Assembly (NCBI GenBank): GCA_947383215.1
Contig: CANDCP010000012.1
Span: 1-64,000 of the forward strand
DNA: 64,000 bases
Reading direction: 5' to 3'
Origin: an uncultured Roseburia sp.
Lineage (GTDB): Bacteria > Bacillota > Clostridia > Lachnospirales > Lachnospiraceae
Below are positions 1 to 8,885 of the stretch, piece by piece. The notes under the pieces are model-generated. The model saw only the letters and a program-made list of their open reading frames with translations, was not told the DNA's origin and ran no database searches. The position numbers and the translations under genes were made by a program. Numbering within the stretch: position 1 is the stretch's first letter; the number at the start of each line of letters is the position of its first letter.

Positions 1-4
1 TTTT

Positions 5-33
5 ATACTACCACCGTATTCCAGTTTTGTCAA
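5..33 (-). promoter_or_regulatory. Sigma-A promoter of a gene left of the window
   Basis: On the minus strand TTGACA (28-33) is followed after 17 bp by TAGTAT (5-10). The -35 box is perfect and the -10 box matches 4 of 6. It lies just after the sensor kinase stop codon, so the next gene to the left probably has its own promoter instead of relying on read-through. Confidence 0.55.
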
Positions 34-70
34 CACTCTTTTGACATTTTTTTCGAAATTTCGTAACAGT

Positions 71-1411
71 TCATAATTCTTCGGTTAGCGAATTCGCTCG
101 CCGCGGGATAATCAGCAACACATGGAGAATAAATGTATTCCCCCGCGTCTCTATATTCATGGCGCCGCCATATTTCTCGGCCACCGTTTTTATATTCGAC
201 AACCCTGTTCCTTTTTTTAACGCACCTTTGCCGCAAAAGCTGTTCTCAATTTCCATCATAAGGAAATCTCCCTGCATACACCCTGAAATATGAATATATT
301 TTTCTTTGCCGGAACCTAAATTTTTACAGGCGCAGATTGCATTATCCAAAGCATTCGACAGTATAATACAGATATCCATGTCCCGCAGACCGCAGGGATA
401 TGGAAGAAGGAGGGTACAGTCGGCGCGAATCCCCATTCCTTTCGCTATTCCCAGCTTGTTCCCCACCAGAATATCCACCACCGGATTATTGGATCTGCAC
501 GGAAACGACATCTTCTCCGCCGTTTCGTCCAGATCCTCAATATAACTTATCGCCTGTTCCAGTTTTCCGTCCCGCAGAAGCCTTTTCACCACTGCGATAT
601 GGTTTCTTATATCATGCCGGAACGACTTTGTCTCGTCGTAGCGGGCTTTCGCTTCCTCTACATACCTGTTCAGGGAACGCTCCTTTTGCTCCAACAGCGA
701 CAATTCCGTACTGAGACAAAACCCCTGCAGCAGCTTCTTATAGGCAAACAGAATGCAAAACAGACTGCTCATCCCCAAAAGCTGTATCGCAAGCATCTGA
801 TAATGGTTCGTATACAGTTCAGTTTCTGCGCCGTCAACGTTCGCAACCGCCATGCCATATACGAAAGAATTGATATATTCATCCATTATAAAAATCATCA
901 GAATCGGAATAAAAGCCAAAAGCAAATACTGCTTTCCCATGGTTCCACAGCGGAAGGAATACATTTCATCAGAAAAATACCGCCGCGCCATCCTATAACA
1001 AAGCCCGGTCAGAAGAAGCGAGGCCGCTTCCCCCGCCAGCATAAATACCAGCCCAACCGTATTCTGTTCAAATACGAACAGATACGGATACAGAATGCTT
1101 GATAAGGAGTTCACAATTCCATAACTAAGCTGCATGATTTCTACGGTCAAAACAGCGTAGAGAACGGCAGTTTTCCAGTCTGTATGGAAGACAAAAATTC
1201 CGGCCGCCGCAAGCGAAAGGGCAAATATTCCCAGTTCTACAATTGTTCCGCCCGGCGCAAAATAAATGACGCCGACAACGACTCCCCCGAACAGCAGAGA
1301 AAAACATAGCTTTATTTTCTTTTGCAAGAACCTTACGAAAAAATGAAAACCAAAAAAAACCTGAATACTTGTCATAACGCATTGACAAAGTATTTCCATC
1401 TCATTCGTCAT
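71..1411 (-). CDS. GHKL-type sensor histidine kinase (AgrC-like)
   Basis: Membrane sensor kinase of 446 residues. The N-terminal half (about residues 1-220) is a series of hydrophobic segments. It is followed by a short linker with coiled-coil character, then a phospho-acceptor region SFRHDIRNH near residue 264, an N-box-like NALDNA near 354, and a glycine-rich GTGLSNI near 404. This layout (polytopic sensor, HDxxNH box, HATPase_c_5) is that of the AgrC/peptide-sensor group of two-component systems. The ATG at 1411 is chosen because GGGAGG lies seven bases upstream; an in-frame ATG at 1465 has no comparable site. No response regulator is visible; it may lie left of the window. The signal is unknown, and no agrB/agrD-like pair is seen here. 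Confidence 0.88.
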   Translation of the reverse strand: MTNEMEILCQCVMTSIQVFFGFHFFVRFLQKKIKLCFSLLFGGVVVGVIYFAPGGTIVELGIFALSLAAAGIFVFHTDWKTAVLYAVLTVEIMQLSYGIVNSLSSILYPYLFVFEQNTVGLVFMLAGEAASLLLTGLCYRMARRYFSDEMYSFRCGTMGKQYLLLAFIPILMIFIMDEYINSFVYGMAVANVDGAETELYTNHYQMLAIQLLGMSSLFCILFAYKKLLQGFCLSTELSLLEQKERSLNRYVEEAKARYDETKSFRHDIRNHIAVVKRLLRDGKLEQAISYIEDLDETAEKMSFPCRSNNPVVDILVGNKLGIAKGMGIRADCTLLLPYPCGLRDMDICIILSNALDNAICACKNLGSGKEKYIHISGCMQGDFLMMEIENSFCGKGALKKGTGLSNIKTVAEKYGGAMNIETRGNTFILHVLLIIPRRANSLTEEL

Positions 1412-1490
1412 TGCACGCCCTCCCGTATACAAAAGCATATCAAAAATTATGTGCTGCCTGCCCATTGATCATACAGGCGGATGTTTTATT

Positions 1491-1577
1491 CTAACCTGCT
1501 TGAATTGCCGGAACAATCAAACTGCTGCGAAATACCTTTTGGATGCCGCAGAAAAAAGCCGCAATACACGCGAACAT
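1491..1577 (-). CDS. Possible 28-residue peptide upstream of the sensor kinase
   Basis: A short minus-strand ORF starts with ATG at 1577, eight bases after GAAGGAG (1586-1592), and ends at TAG (1491-1493). It would encode a hydrophobic 28-residue peptide with two cysteines, beginning MFACIAAFFCG. It lies between the metallopeptidase gene and the sensor kinase. Against it: the start and Shine-Dalgarno sequence overlap the stem of a good terminator (1552-1587), and the peptide lacks the usual cyclic-lactone autoinducer pattern. It may be chance. Confidence 0.2.
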   Translation of the reverse strand: MFACIAAFFCGIQKVFRSSLIVPAIQAG

Positions 1578-1587
1578 GTATGCGGCT
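1552..1587 (-). terminator. Rho-independent terminator after the metallopeptidase gene
   Basis: Stem arms AGCCGCA (1557-1563) plus TACA (1565-1568) pair with TGTA (1577-1580) plus TGCGGCT (1581-1587), with one bulged base. On the minus strand the stem runs into a six-T tract. It sits 25 bases after the metallopeptidase stop codon. Confidence 0.75.
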
Positions 1588-1611
1588 CCTTCTTCGTTTA
1601 TTTCTTTTGCC

Positions 1612-4392
1612 TTACCTGTTGTATAACTGGAAATCATACAACCGGAGCGTTCCCACGCCGTTATCCGGTTTAAATATTTTTATAAATACATAACGCGCCG
1701 TCTGACTTCCAATATCAAACGATGCCTCGTTACTATTCTGATTGTCCTGATAATCCACGGAGGTCCAGTTCTCACCGTCATTCGAAATAAGAACCTCCCA
1801 CTCCGTCGCATTTCCATAACCAGGCTCTTTGCTTTCCGTATTAAAAAGCGTGTACGTGTTAAACGTCTTTTGCTCGCCAAGATCGATCTTTACCCAGTGC
1901 TTTACGCCATTTAACTTGTACTGTGCCCCTTCGACCGAATCGTCGCTTTTTGCACACCACTTCGTATTTAAATCGCCGTCAATCAGCATTGCCGCACTTT
2001 CCTTATCGCTTGTAGCTCCGGAACATGCTAAAATCTTAGCGCCTCCGCACAAATTCTCACCGTCGGTCACAACCGTACCCAGCTTTGCGGCCGTCTTATC
2101 CCCGTGCGTTTTTTCGCCAACCATAGGATACTGCGGATTTGCAACGCCCGCCACATCTTCTGTCAGCCAGTTATCCGGATAATTCCCGAATCCCTCAAAC
2201 TTCCACGTGCCGCTCTTCAATTCTTCCACAAATCTAAGGCGCAGGGATTCAATGCAATCGTATCCGGTGATTTCCTTTACCTTCTGATTAAATGGTGAGG
2301 AAGTATCACGCGGGTCGTCGCTGTACTCGGCCCCGGTGTCATTATTTTTAATCAACATATTCAGACTGTCAATCAAGCCGAGCTTCTTGTTTCCGTCCCC
2401 ATCCCTTGTCGTCGGATATCTGTAATCCATATACGCAAAGAACCACTTATTATTTCCGTACGGATGATAGCCCCAATCCTGTAAGGAAGCATCGGACGCT
2501 TCATAAATTTGAACATATTCCGGATTGGACCAGTGGAAGTATCGGAATCCTCCATAATTTGCCATGTTCTCTGTCCACCACGCGCTTCCTCCATAAATCA
2601 GCTTGCCGCCATACTGCTGCACGGAATGCGTAATCTCATGGGAGAAAAACCCAATATCTTTCGGGTGCGCGTTCGCATAAACGGTGGAAACACACACCGT
2701 CGTCCCCGCGCAATACGCTACGCCGTCATAATTCTTATCCGCCATAAACGTAATCGTCTTCGGTTCTGTACCTGTTCCCCAGCGCTTATACAGACGCGGA
2801 TAGCTGTTATAGAACAGCTTCACCAACTCCTCTACATAGCCAGGCGCCGTCACCAGATCCCAGTCTCCCGTAAAGAGAATGTTATATTCGCTCGAACTCT
2901 CTGCCGCCCCGTTCAAAGTAATTTCCGACATCTGTAACAAATCGCTGTTCTTTGCCGTGATGTCCAGTTTATAATACGCATACGTACGGACCTTATCTAC
3001 CGTATACGTATAGGATTTATAATTCTCATCCGCCATTCCGCTATCATTCACACGGTCAATCTTTTCCCAGTTCTCTCCGTCATTCGATCCGTACAGACTC
3101 CACGCCTTTGGATTTCTTCCCGGATATTTTTCATTATCGTTCGCAGTCGTTATCGTATAACTGTACAGCGTTACCGGCTGCGTCATTTTAAAGACAATGC
3201 TGCCCGGCACAGCCGAGTTAGAACATAGCTTCGTCTCCTTCTTCCCGTCAAAAAGGTTTGCCGGCGCTTCGCCGTTTATTCCCGATATGGTCGTCTTGTC
3301 ATTTACGACGGAATCAAAATATGCATTTACACTCTCGCCGATGGCGCCGGACATCTCAGAGACGTCCCCGTACATGGAGATCTCCGCAAACTGCAGTCCC
3401 TTATAACACGAGCCGTCGCTGCAGCGATTACTTTCAATCTGAATCAGATAATACTGAAAGCTCTCCCACACATCTGTCTCATATGTATATTCCTTTTTAT
3501 TTTCACCCCTGATCTCGCTTTCATCGACGGTATCGATCTGCGTCCATGACGTCGCATTGTTTGAACCATACAAATGCCACTTCACCGGATCCCGGTAAGA
3601 ATACGACGCACTGTCGTTTGCCGATGTCAGCGTGTATGTTTTTAACACAACCGGACGCTTCATCTGCCATGCAATCCGGACTTTGCTGTCCCCTGTCACA
3701 AATTGATTCGCAAAAAACTTCGTGTCCGGATTTCCGTCGAACAGATTTGCGCTGACCTCGCTTCCGTCTCCCAGTGTGGACGATCTTGCCGCGTCGATCT
3801 TGTCAAAATACTCATCCAAAATAACATCCTGCGGCGCCGGCTCTTTTACAATTTCCTCATCCTGATTCTCACTTGGATTTTCGCTTGGCGTCTCGCTCGG
3901 ATTTTCACCTGGTTTTTCGCCCGGTGTCTCACCCGGTTTTTGATCCGGCTTATAAATCGGCGTCTGGCCTGACGATCCGCCCGGATTTGTACCCGGCGTC
4001 TGATTCGGCGTTCCCGGCTTTCCTTCCGGCGTCGGCGTCGGTTTGCTCGCCCGCACTTTGATTGTGTACTTCTTCTTTTTGTAAACCGCCCGAATTTTGG
4101 CCGTCCCCGCCTTTTTTGCTTTGATCGTAACCGTTCTTCGGTGTTTTCCCGATTTCTTTATGGAAACGACCTTTTTCCCTGTAACCACCTGCCACTTTAC
4201 CCTGCTCTTCACATTCTTCAGCGTAACTTTTGTCTTTTTCCCCACATAGAGAGAAACTTTCTTTTTACTCAATGCGACTTTCTTTGACGCCGCCTGCGCC
4301 TCCGCGCCGCCTGCAGGCGCTGATACCGCAAGCACCATAACCGCGAGCGCAAACGCTGCCGCCCTCCTCAGGACTCTTTTGCTGTCTTCCAT
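1612..4392 (-). CDS. Secreted basic-secretory-protein-type metallopeptidase with discoidin domains
   Basis: Exported protein of 926 residues. It starts with a signal peptide (hydrophobic core about 10-28), then a very lysine-rich Ig-like (Big_2-type) domain to about residue 115. A Pro/Gly/Glu-rich linker follows (repeated PGEKPGE/PSENPSE-like units, about 116-180). Two F5/8 type C (discoidin-like) domains come next (about 190-345 and 350-495). The catalytic region (about 500-740) carries HEITH near 585, an HExxH zinc motif, and the downstream WWTENMANYGG expected of the plant-type basic secretory protein family (BSP). A third F5/8C domain closes the protein. BSP domains are putative zinc peptidases and discoidin domains usually bind glycans, so a wall- or mucin-associated protease is likely; the substrate is not known. 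GGGGG in a good position supports the start. No LPxTG sorting motif is present. Confidence 0.82.
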   Translation of the reverse strand: MEDSKRVLRRAAAFALAVMVLAVSAPAGGAEAQAASKKVALSKKKVSLYVGKKTKVTLKNVKSRVKWQVVTGKKVVSIKKSGKHRRTVTIKAKKAGTAKIRAVYKKKKYTIKVRASKPTPTPEGKPGTPNQTPGTNPGGSSGQTPIYKPDQKPGETPGEKPGENPSETPSENPSENQDEEIVKEPAPQDVILDEYFDKIDAARSSTLGDGSEVSANLFDGNPDTKFFANQFVTGDSKVRIAWQMKRPVVLKTYTLTSANDSASYSYRDPVKWHLYGSNNATSWTQIDTVDESEIRGENKKEYTYETDVWESFQYYLIQIESNRCSDGSCYKGLQFAEISMYGDVSEMSGAIGESVNAYFDSVVNDKTTISGINGEAPANLFDGKKETKLCSNSAVPGSIVFKMTQPVTLYSYTITTANDNEKYPGRNPKAWSLYGSNDGENWEKIDRVNDSGMADENYKSYTYTVDKVRTYAYYKLDITAKNSDLLQMSEITLNGAAESSSEYNILFTGDWDLVTAPGYVEELVKLFYNSYPRLYKRWGTGTEPKTITFMADKNYDGVAYCAGTTVCVSTVYANAHPKDIGFFSHEITHSVQQYGGKLIYGGSAWWTENMANYGGFRYFHWSNPEYVQIYEASDASLQDWGYHPYGNNKWFFAYMDYRYPTTRDGDGNKKLGLIDSLNMLIKNNDTGAEYSDDPRDTSSPFNQKVKEITGYDCIESLRLRFVEELKSGTWKFEGFGNYPDNWLTEDVAGVANPQYPMVGEKTHGDKTAAKLGTVVTDGENLCGGAKILACSGATSDKESAAMLIDGDLNTKWCAKSDDSVEGAQYKLNGVKHWVKIDLGEQKTFNTYTLFNTESKEPGYGNATEWEVLISNDGENWTSVDYQDNQNSNEASFDIGSQTARYVFIKIFKPDNGVGTLRLYDFQLYNR

Positions 4393-4483
4393 TTTATTAC
4401 CCCCTCATAATCTATCATCAATTGCCGTCTTCTTACGCTCACCCCAAAAACAGTATCGCGTAAGCGGCAAAGGAATCCGAACG

Positions 4484-5845
4484 TCAAATTCCGCGTATTG
4501 CCTGCACTGCCTCCCGCACATTCTTAACCCCAACCAGACGCATTCCGGAAAAAGCCGGAAGACTTTCCAAACATACCTGCGGCAAAATACATACTTCAAA
4601 CCCGAGCTTTTTAGCCTCCTGTATTCTCTGTTCCGCCATGCTGACCGCGCGCACCTCACCGCTCAATCCCACCTCGCCGAAACAGATCGTCTTTTCATCT
4701 ATCGCAATTTCCTTATTGCTGGAAACAATCGCCAGCACAATTCCGAGATCAATCGCAGGCTCGTTCATACGAATTCCGCCGGCAATATTGACATAAGCGT
4801 CGCAGGCCGACAGCGACATACCGAGACGCTTCTCCAACACCGCCATCAAAAGATTGACGCGGTTGAAATCCGTTCCGGCCGCCGTTCTCCTTGGAATGCC
4901 GAAATTACTGTGGCACACAAGCGCCTGAATCTCCAATAAAATCGGTCTCGTGCCCTCCATAGAGCATGCGACTACCGAACCGGAGGCGCCTTTTGGTTTT
5001 CCGTTTAACATAAATTCAGACGGATTCTCTACCTCGCGCAGCCCCTCGTTTCGCATCTCAAAAACGCCGATCTCGTTTGTGGAGCCGAAACGGTTTTTCA
5101 CCCCTCTTAAAATCCGGTAGGACGCATGGCGGTCGCCTTCGAAATAAAGGACCGTATCTACCATATGCTCCAGAACTCTCGGTCCCGCCACGACCCCTTC
5201 CTTCGTCACATGCCCCACAATAAAAACAGTAATGCCCATTTTTTTCGCAATCTGCATCAAAACTCCGGTCGACTCGCGAACCTGCGAAACGCTTCCCGGC
5301 GCCGACGACACGTTCTCACTGTACATCGTCTGTATGGAATCTACGATTACAACCGCGGGGCGCTCCTTTTGTATTACCTCCCGGATAATATCGAGATTCG
5401 TCTCACAAAAAAGCGAAAGGGAATCGGTAAATTCGCCTATACGCCTCGCGCGTATTTTTATCTGCTGCAAAGATTCCTCTCCTGAAATATACAAAACCGA
5501 AAATTCCTGTTTTGATAAATTCTGACAGACCTGCAGCAGAAGCGTAGATTTCCCGATTCCCGGATCGCCTCCCACTAAGACAAGTGAGCCTTTTACTATA
5601 CCTCCGCCCAACACGCGGTCCAGCTCCCGCATATCGGTTGAGATTCTCTCTTCTTCATTCAATTGTATCGCGGACAGCTTTGTCACGCGGGCATCCGTCT
5701 TTTTTCCTTTTGCGGACGCCGCTTTTTCTATATTCTCCTCCACAAAACTGTTCCACTCCCGGCACCCCGGACACTGTCCCATCCATTTCGCCGATTCATA
5801 GCCGCAGGACTGACAGAAATAAACTGTCTTCTTTTCTTTCGCCAT
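4484..5845 (-). CDS. radA: DNA repair protein RadA (Sms)
   Basis: 453 residues, the usual RadA length. An N-terminal four-cysteine zinc finger (CQSCG...CPGC, residues 10-27) is followed by a RecA-like ATPase with Walker A GGDPGIGKST near residue 92. The RadA-specific KNRFGS motif lies near 250, and a Lon-protease-like C-terminal domain follows. RadA promotes branch migration and processing of recombination intermediates. The gene lies 15 bp after the small conserved protein and downstream of clpC, an arrangement common in Clostridia and Bacilli. GGAAAGAGAG precedes the ATG. Confidence 0.97.
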   Translation of the reverse strand: MAKEKKTVYFCQSCGYESAKWMGQCPGCREWNSFVEENIEKAASAKGKKTDARVTKLSAIQLNEEERISTDMRELDRVLGGGIVKGSLVLVGGDPGIGKSTLLLQVCQNLSKQEFSVLYISGEESLQQIKIRARRIGEFTDSLSLFCETNLDIIREVIQKERPAVVIVDSIQTMYSENVSSAPGSVSQVRESTGVLMQIAKKMGITVFIVGHVTKEGVVAGPRVLEHMVDTVLYFEGDRHASYRILRGVKNRFGSTNEIGVFEMRNEGLREVENPSEFMLNGKPKGASGSVVACSMEGTRPILLEIQALVCHSNFGIPRRTAAGTDFNRVNLLMAVLEKRLGMSLSACDAYVNIAGGIRMNEPAIDLGIVLAIVSSNKEIAIDEKTICFGEVGLSGEVRAVSMAEQRIQEAKKLGFEVCILPQVCLESLPAFSGMRLVGVKNVREAVQAIRGI

Positions 5846-5860
5846 TCTCTCTTTCCACTT

Positions 5861-6274
5861 TTAAAGCTTGATAACCTGCACCCTGACCGAATGTCCCGGA
5901 TTCAGCTCCACACTCAGCGTCAGTTTTCCTCCGAGATTTGTCTTCATCTGCCCGATACCGTTGTCGTCTATCAAAATCTTATACTCCGTCGCCTCCTGCA
6001 AACCCAGCGTAATCTCCGCGTCCTCCGGTCCCTCTACCAGAAATTCAACGCCGGACTCCGTCTCCTCCATTCCCGACACCGCGGTCCCCGGAACAGACTC
6101 ATATATAAACATACCGTTTTTCTCCAGCTTGGTAATCTCTTTAAATGTCTTAACCTTATAAAGATCTCCGCCATGTTCAAAATTATCCAGCTTAGATTTT
6201 ACAGCCAATGAATAATCTCCAAAACTGATTGTTCCGTTATCCTCCGAACGAAGCAATTCGCTTACTACAGCCAT
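5861..6274 (-). CDS. Conserved small protein between clpC and radA (function unknown)
   Basis: 137 residues, soluble, with no signal peptide or membrane segment. The sequence is acidic and beta-rich: a first half around GTISFGDYSLAVKSKL and a C-terminal half with regular strands. I do not recognise an enzyme motif. Relatives in Clostridia are, as far as I recall, sometimes labelled 'endosialidase' by weak similarity; nothing here supports that activity. AGGAGG lies nine bases before the ATG. The gene is 15 bp from radA and probably co-transcribed with it. A TATAAT-like -10 near 6380 could start a transcript in the 125-bp gap after clpC. Confidence 0.8.
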   Translation of the reverse strand: MAVVSELLRSEDNGTISFGDYSLAVKSKLDNFEHGGDLYKVKTFKEITKLEKNGMFIYESVPGTAVSGMEETESGVEFLVEGPEDAEITLGLQEATEYKILIDDNGIGQMKTNLGGKLTLSVELNPGHSVRVQVIKL

Positions 6275-6399
6275 TTTTCTTTTCCTCCTAACCCTTCCCG
6301 ACCCTATTGTCAGGGAGCTTCCTGTTATCGTTTTCTCTTTGCCGGCGCCCGCCGGCTATCGTCTCGTGTTTTTATTATATAATACTTATCCTTTTTTTT

Positions 6400-8862
6400 C
6401 TAGCTATTTCTTACAATAACAGCGGTTTTTATTTCCTGCTTCACAAGTCTGACCTCCACGGTATCTCCCCCCTTTACCTTGCCAGACAATATCTCTTCCG
6501 CAAGTAAATCCTCTATCTTATTTTGTATCATCCGCCGCAGCGGCCTCGCGCCGTACTTCGGATCATACGCTTCTTTTGCAATATACGCCTTTACGCTTCC
6601 TTTTATATTTAATGTAAGATTCATCTGCTCTTTACAGCGGTCTGTCAGCTTGCGCAAAAGCAATGAAACAATCTTCTTCATATCCTCTTCATTTAACATG
6701 CGGAATACGATCGTCTCGTCAATACGGTTTAAGAATTCCGGTTTGAAAATGCGCTTTACCTCCTCCATAACTCCGGTTTTCATATATTCATAATTCTGCT
6801 TTTCATTTTCCTTTGACGCAAATCCGAGCTTCTTTGGCTCTACGATCGACTTCGCCCCCGCATTGGAAGTCATAATGATAATTGTATTTTTAAAATCGAC
6901 TCTCCGTCCCTGCGCGTCCGTGATCCTTCCGTCGTCCAGCACCTGCAGCAGAATATTAAACACATCCGGATGCGCTTTCTCGATCTCGTCAAATAATATG
7001 ACGGAATACGGATTACGCCGCACCTTTTCGCTGAGCTGTCCGCCCTCTTCATACCCCACGTATCCCGGCGGCGAGCCTATCATTTTCGACACGCTGTGTT
7101 TCTCCATATATTCTGACATATCTACCCGGATCATGGCCTGCTCGTCCCCGAACACAGCCTCCGCCAGCGCTTTTGTAATCTCCGTTTTCCCGACCCCGGT
7201 AGGTCCTAGAAACAAAAACGAGCCAATCGGACGGTTCGGATCCTTTAGGCCGACGCGCCCTCTGCGCACCGCCTTGGCTACCGCGCTCACCGCCTCCTCC
7301 TGGCCGATCACGCGCTTATGCAGCGTTTTCTCCAAGCGGTTCAGGCGGGCCGCTTCCCCCTCCGCCAGCTTCTTCACGGGAATCTTCGTCCAGCCTGCCA
7401 CAACCTCGGCAATCTCATTTTCCCCGACGATTAATTTCTTTTTCTCCGCGTCTTTATGAAATTTCTTGAGCATTTTTTCATACTTGGCCTCCGCCTGCTC
7501 TTTCAGCGCTTTTACCTCTTTTGCCCTGGATACGTTTCCCGATTTTAAGGCTTCCTCAAATTCTTTTTCAAATTTGCGGACCGCATCTTCCATCTCTTTC
7601 ATATTTTCCGGCATCTTAAAGCCGTCGAGACGCACTCTTGACGCCGCCTCGTCCATCAGATCGATTGCCTTATCCGGCAGAAAACGGTCGTTAATATAAC
7701 GGACCGCCATGTGCACCGCCGCCGCAATCCCTTCGTCCGTAATTTTTACGTGATGATGTTCTTCATATTCTCTGCGCAGTCCTTTTAAAATAAGAACCGC
7801 CTGCTCTTCGGTCGGCTCCTCTACATTTACCGGCTGAAAGCGCCTCTCAAGCGCGGCGTCTTTTTCCACATATTTGCGGTACTCTTCCACCGTCGTCGCC
7901 CCGATAAGCTGAATCTCCCCTCTCGCAAGGGAAGGCTTTAAAATATTTGAGGCGTCTATTGCCCCCTCCGCGCCGCCGGCCCCGATTATCGTATGAAGCT
8001 CGTCGAGAAAAAGCAGGACATTTCCGGCCTGAATCACTTCCCGAATCACTTTCTTTATGCGCTCCTCAAATTCTCCCCTGTACTTGGAACCTGCCACCAT
8101 TCCCGACAAGTCGAGAGTCACCACCCGTTTATTCAAAACCGTCTCCGGCACAAGCCCCTTTACAATCCGCTGCGCGAGCCCTTCCGCAATCGCCGTTTTC
8201 CCGACGCCCGGCTCGCCGATCAGACACGGGTTATTCTTTGTCCTTCTGCTCAATATCTGGATTACACGCGCAATTTCTTCTTCCCTTCCGATAACAGGAT
8301 CCAAAACATTGTCGGCCGCCAGCTTCGTCAAATCCCTGGAATATAAATCCAGCGTCGGCGTCAATTCCGGCGTCGCCTTTTTCCCGGAACGAAACGCCAA
8401 AAACTCGTCCTTTCCCACATTCTGGTCTTCGCCCATAGCCGCCAGGGTCTCTGAATATACTTTCTGAATATTTACGCCAAGCGTATTCATAAGACGCACC
8501 GCCGCACAGTCCGTCTCCTTTAAAAGGGCCAAAAGAAGATGCTCTGTTCCAATCTCCTTACTCTTAAAGCGCTCCGCCTCGTTTTCCGCCGCCTCCAACA
8601 CATGACCCATCCGCGGAGAATACCCTTTTTTATCCATAACCGCAACCGCGGCGGACGGCGCGATCAGATCTTCGATCAATTCTAGCAGCTTCTCCTCCGC
8701 AAGTCCCGCGTCCGCCAGAACACAGGCCGCAACTCCCATATCCTCTTTCAGCAGTCCGACCAAAAGATGCTCTGTTCCAATATAATTGTGATGCATCATC
8801 TTAGCAATTTTTCCCGTCAGTTCGAGTACCTTCTTTGCTTTTTTGGTATATTCCCTATGCAT
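6400..8862 (-). CDS. clpC: ATP-dependent Clp protease ATP-binding subunit ClpC
   Basis: 820 residues. Two Clp_N repeats occupy about 1-140. The first AAA+ module carries Walker A GEPGVGKT near 216. A middle region with a UVR-like segment lies around 430-460, and the second AAA+ module carries GPTGVGKT near 555. A ClpC/ClpB C-terminal domain ends the protein. ClpC unfolds substrates for ClpP and usually works with an adaptor such as MecA or McsB. The ctsR-mcsA-mcsB genes that often precede clpC are missing; a cadherin-domain membrane protein is upstream instead. GGGAGG lies seven bases before the start. Confidence 0.97.
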   Translation of the reverse strand: MHREYTKKAKKVLELTGKIAKMMHHNYIGTEHLLVGLLKEDMGVAACVLADAGLAEEKLLELIEDLIAPSAAVAVMDKKGYSPRMGHVLEAAENEAERFKSKEIGTEHLLLALLKETDCAAVRLMNTLGVNIQKVYSETLAAMGEDQNVGKDEFLAFRSGKKATPELTPTLDLYSRDLTKLAADNVLDPVIGREEEIARVIQILSRRTKNNPCLIGEPGVGKTAIAEGLAQRIVKGLVPETVLNKRVVTLDLSGMVAGSKYRGEFEERIKKVIREVIQAGNVLLFLDELHTIIGAGGAEGAIDASNILKPSLARGEIQLIGATTVEEYRKYVEKDAALERRFQPVNVEEPTEEQAVLILKGLRREYEEHHHVKITDEGIAAAVHMAVRYINDRFLPDKAIDLMDEAASRVRLDGFKMPENMKEMEDAVRKFEKEFEEALKSGNVSRAKEVKALKEQAEAKYEKMLKKFHKDAEKKKLIVGENEIAEVVAGWTKIPVKKLAEGEAARLNRLEKTLHKRVIGQEEAVSAVAKAVRRGRVGLKDPNRPIGSFLFLGPTGVGKTEITKALAEAVFGDEQAMIRVDMSEYMEKHSVSKMIGSPPGYVGYEEGGQLSEKVRRNPYSVILFDEIEKAHPDVFNILLQVLDDGRITDAQGRRVDFKNTIIIMTSNAGAKSIVEPKKLGFASKENEKQNYEYMKTGVMEEVKRIFKPEFLNRIDETIVFRMLNEEDMKKIVSLLLRKLTDRCKEQMNLTLNIKGSVKAYIAKEAYDPKYGARPLRRMIQNKIEDLLAEEILSGKVKGGDTVEVRLVKQEIKTAVIVRNS

Positions 8863-8885
8863 TTTAATGCCTCCCGCAATCTATC

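Noticed and set aside
41..66. Plus-strand TTGACA as a promoter into the sensor kinase region
   Set aside because: No good -10 follows and there is no plus-strand gene downstream.
6341..6356. GCCGGC hairpin as the clpC terminator
   Set aside because: No T-tract follows on the minus strand; both blocks are self-complementary, so pairing is ambiguous.
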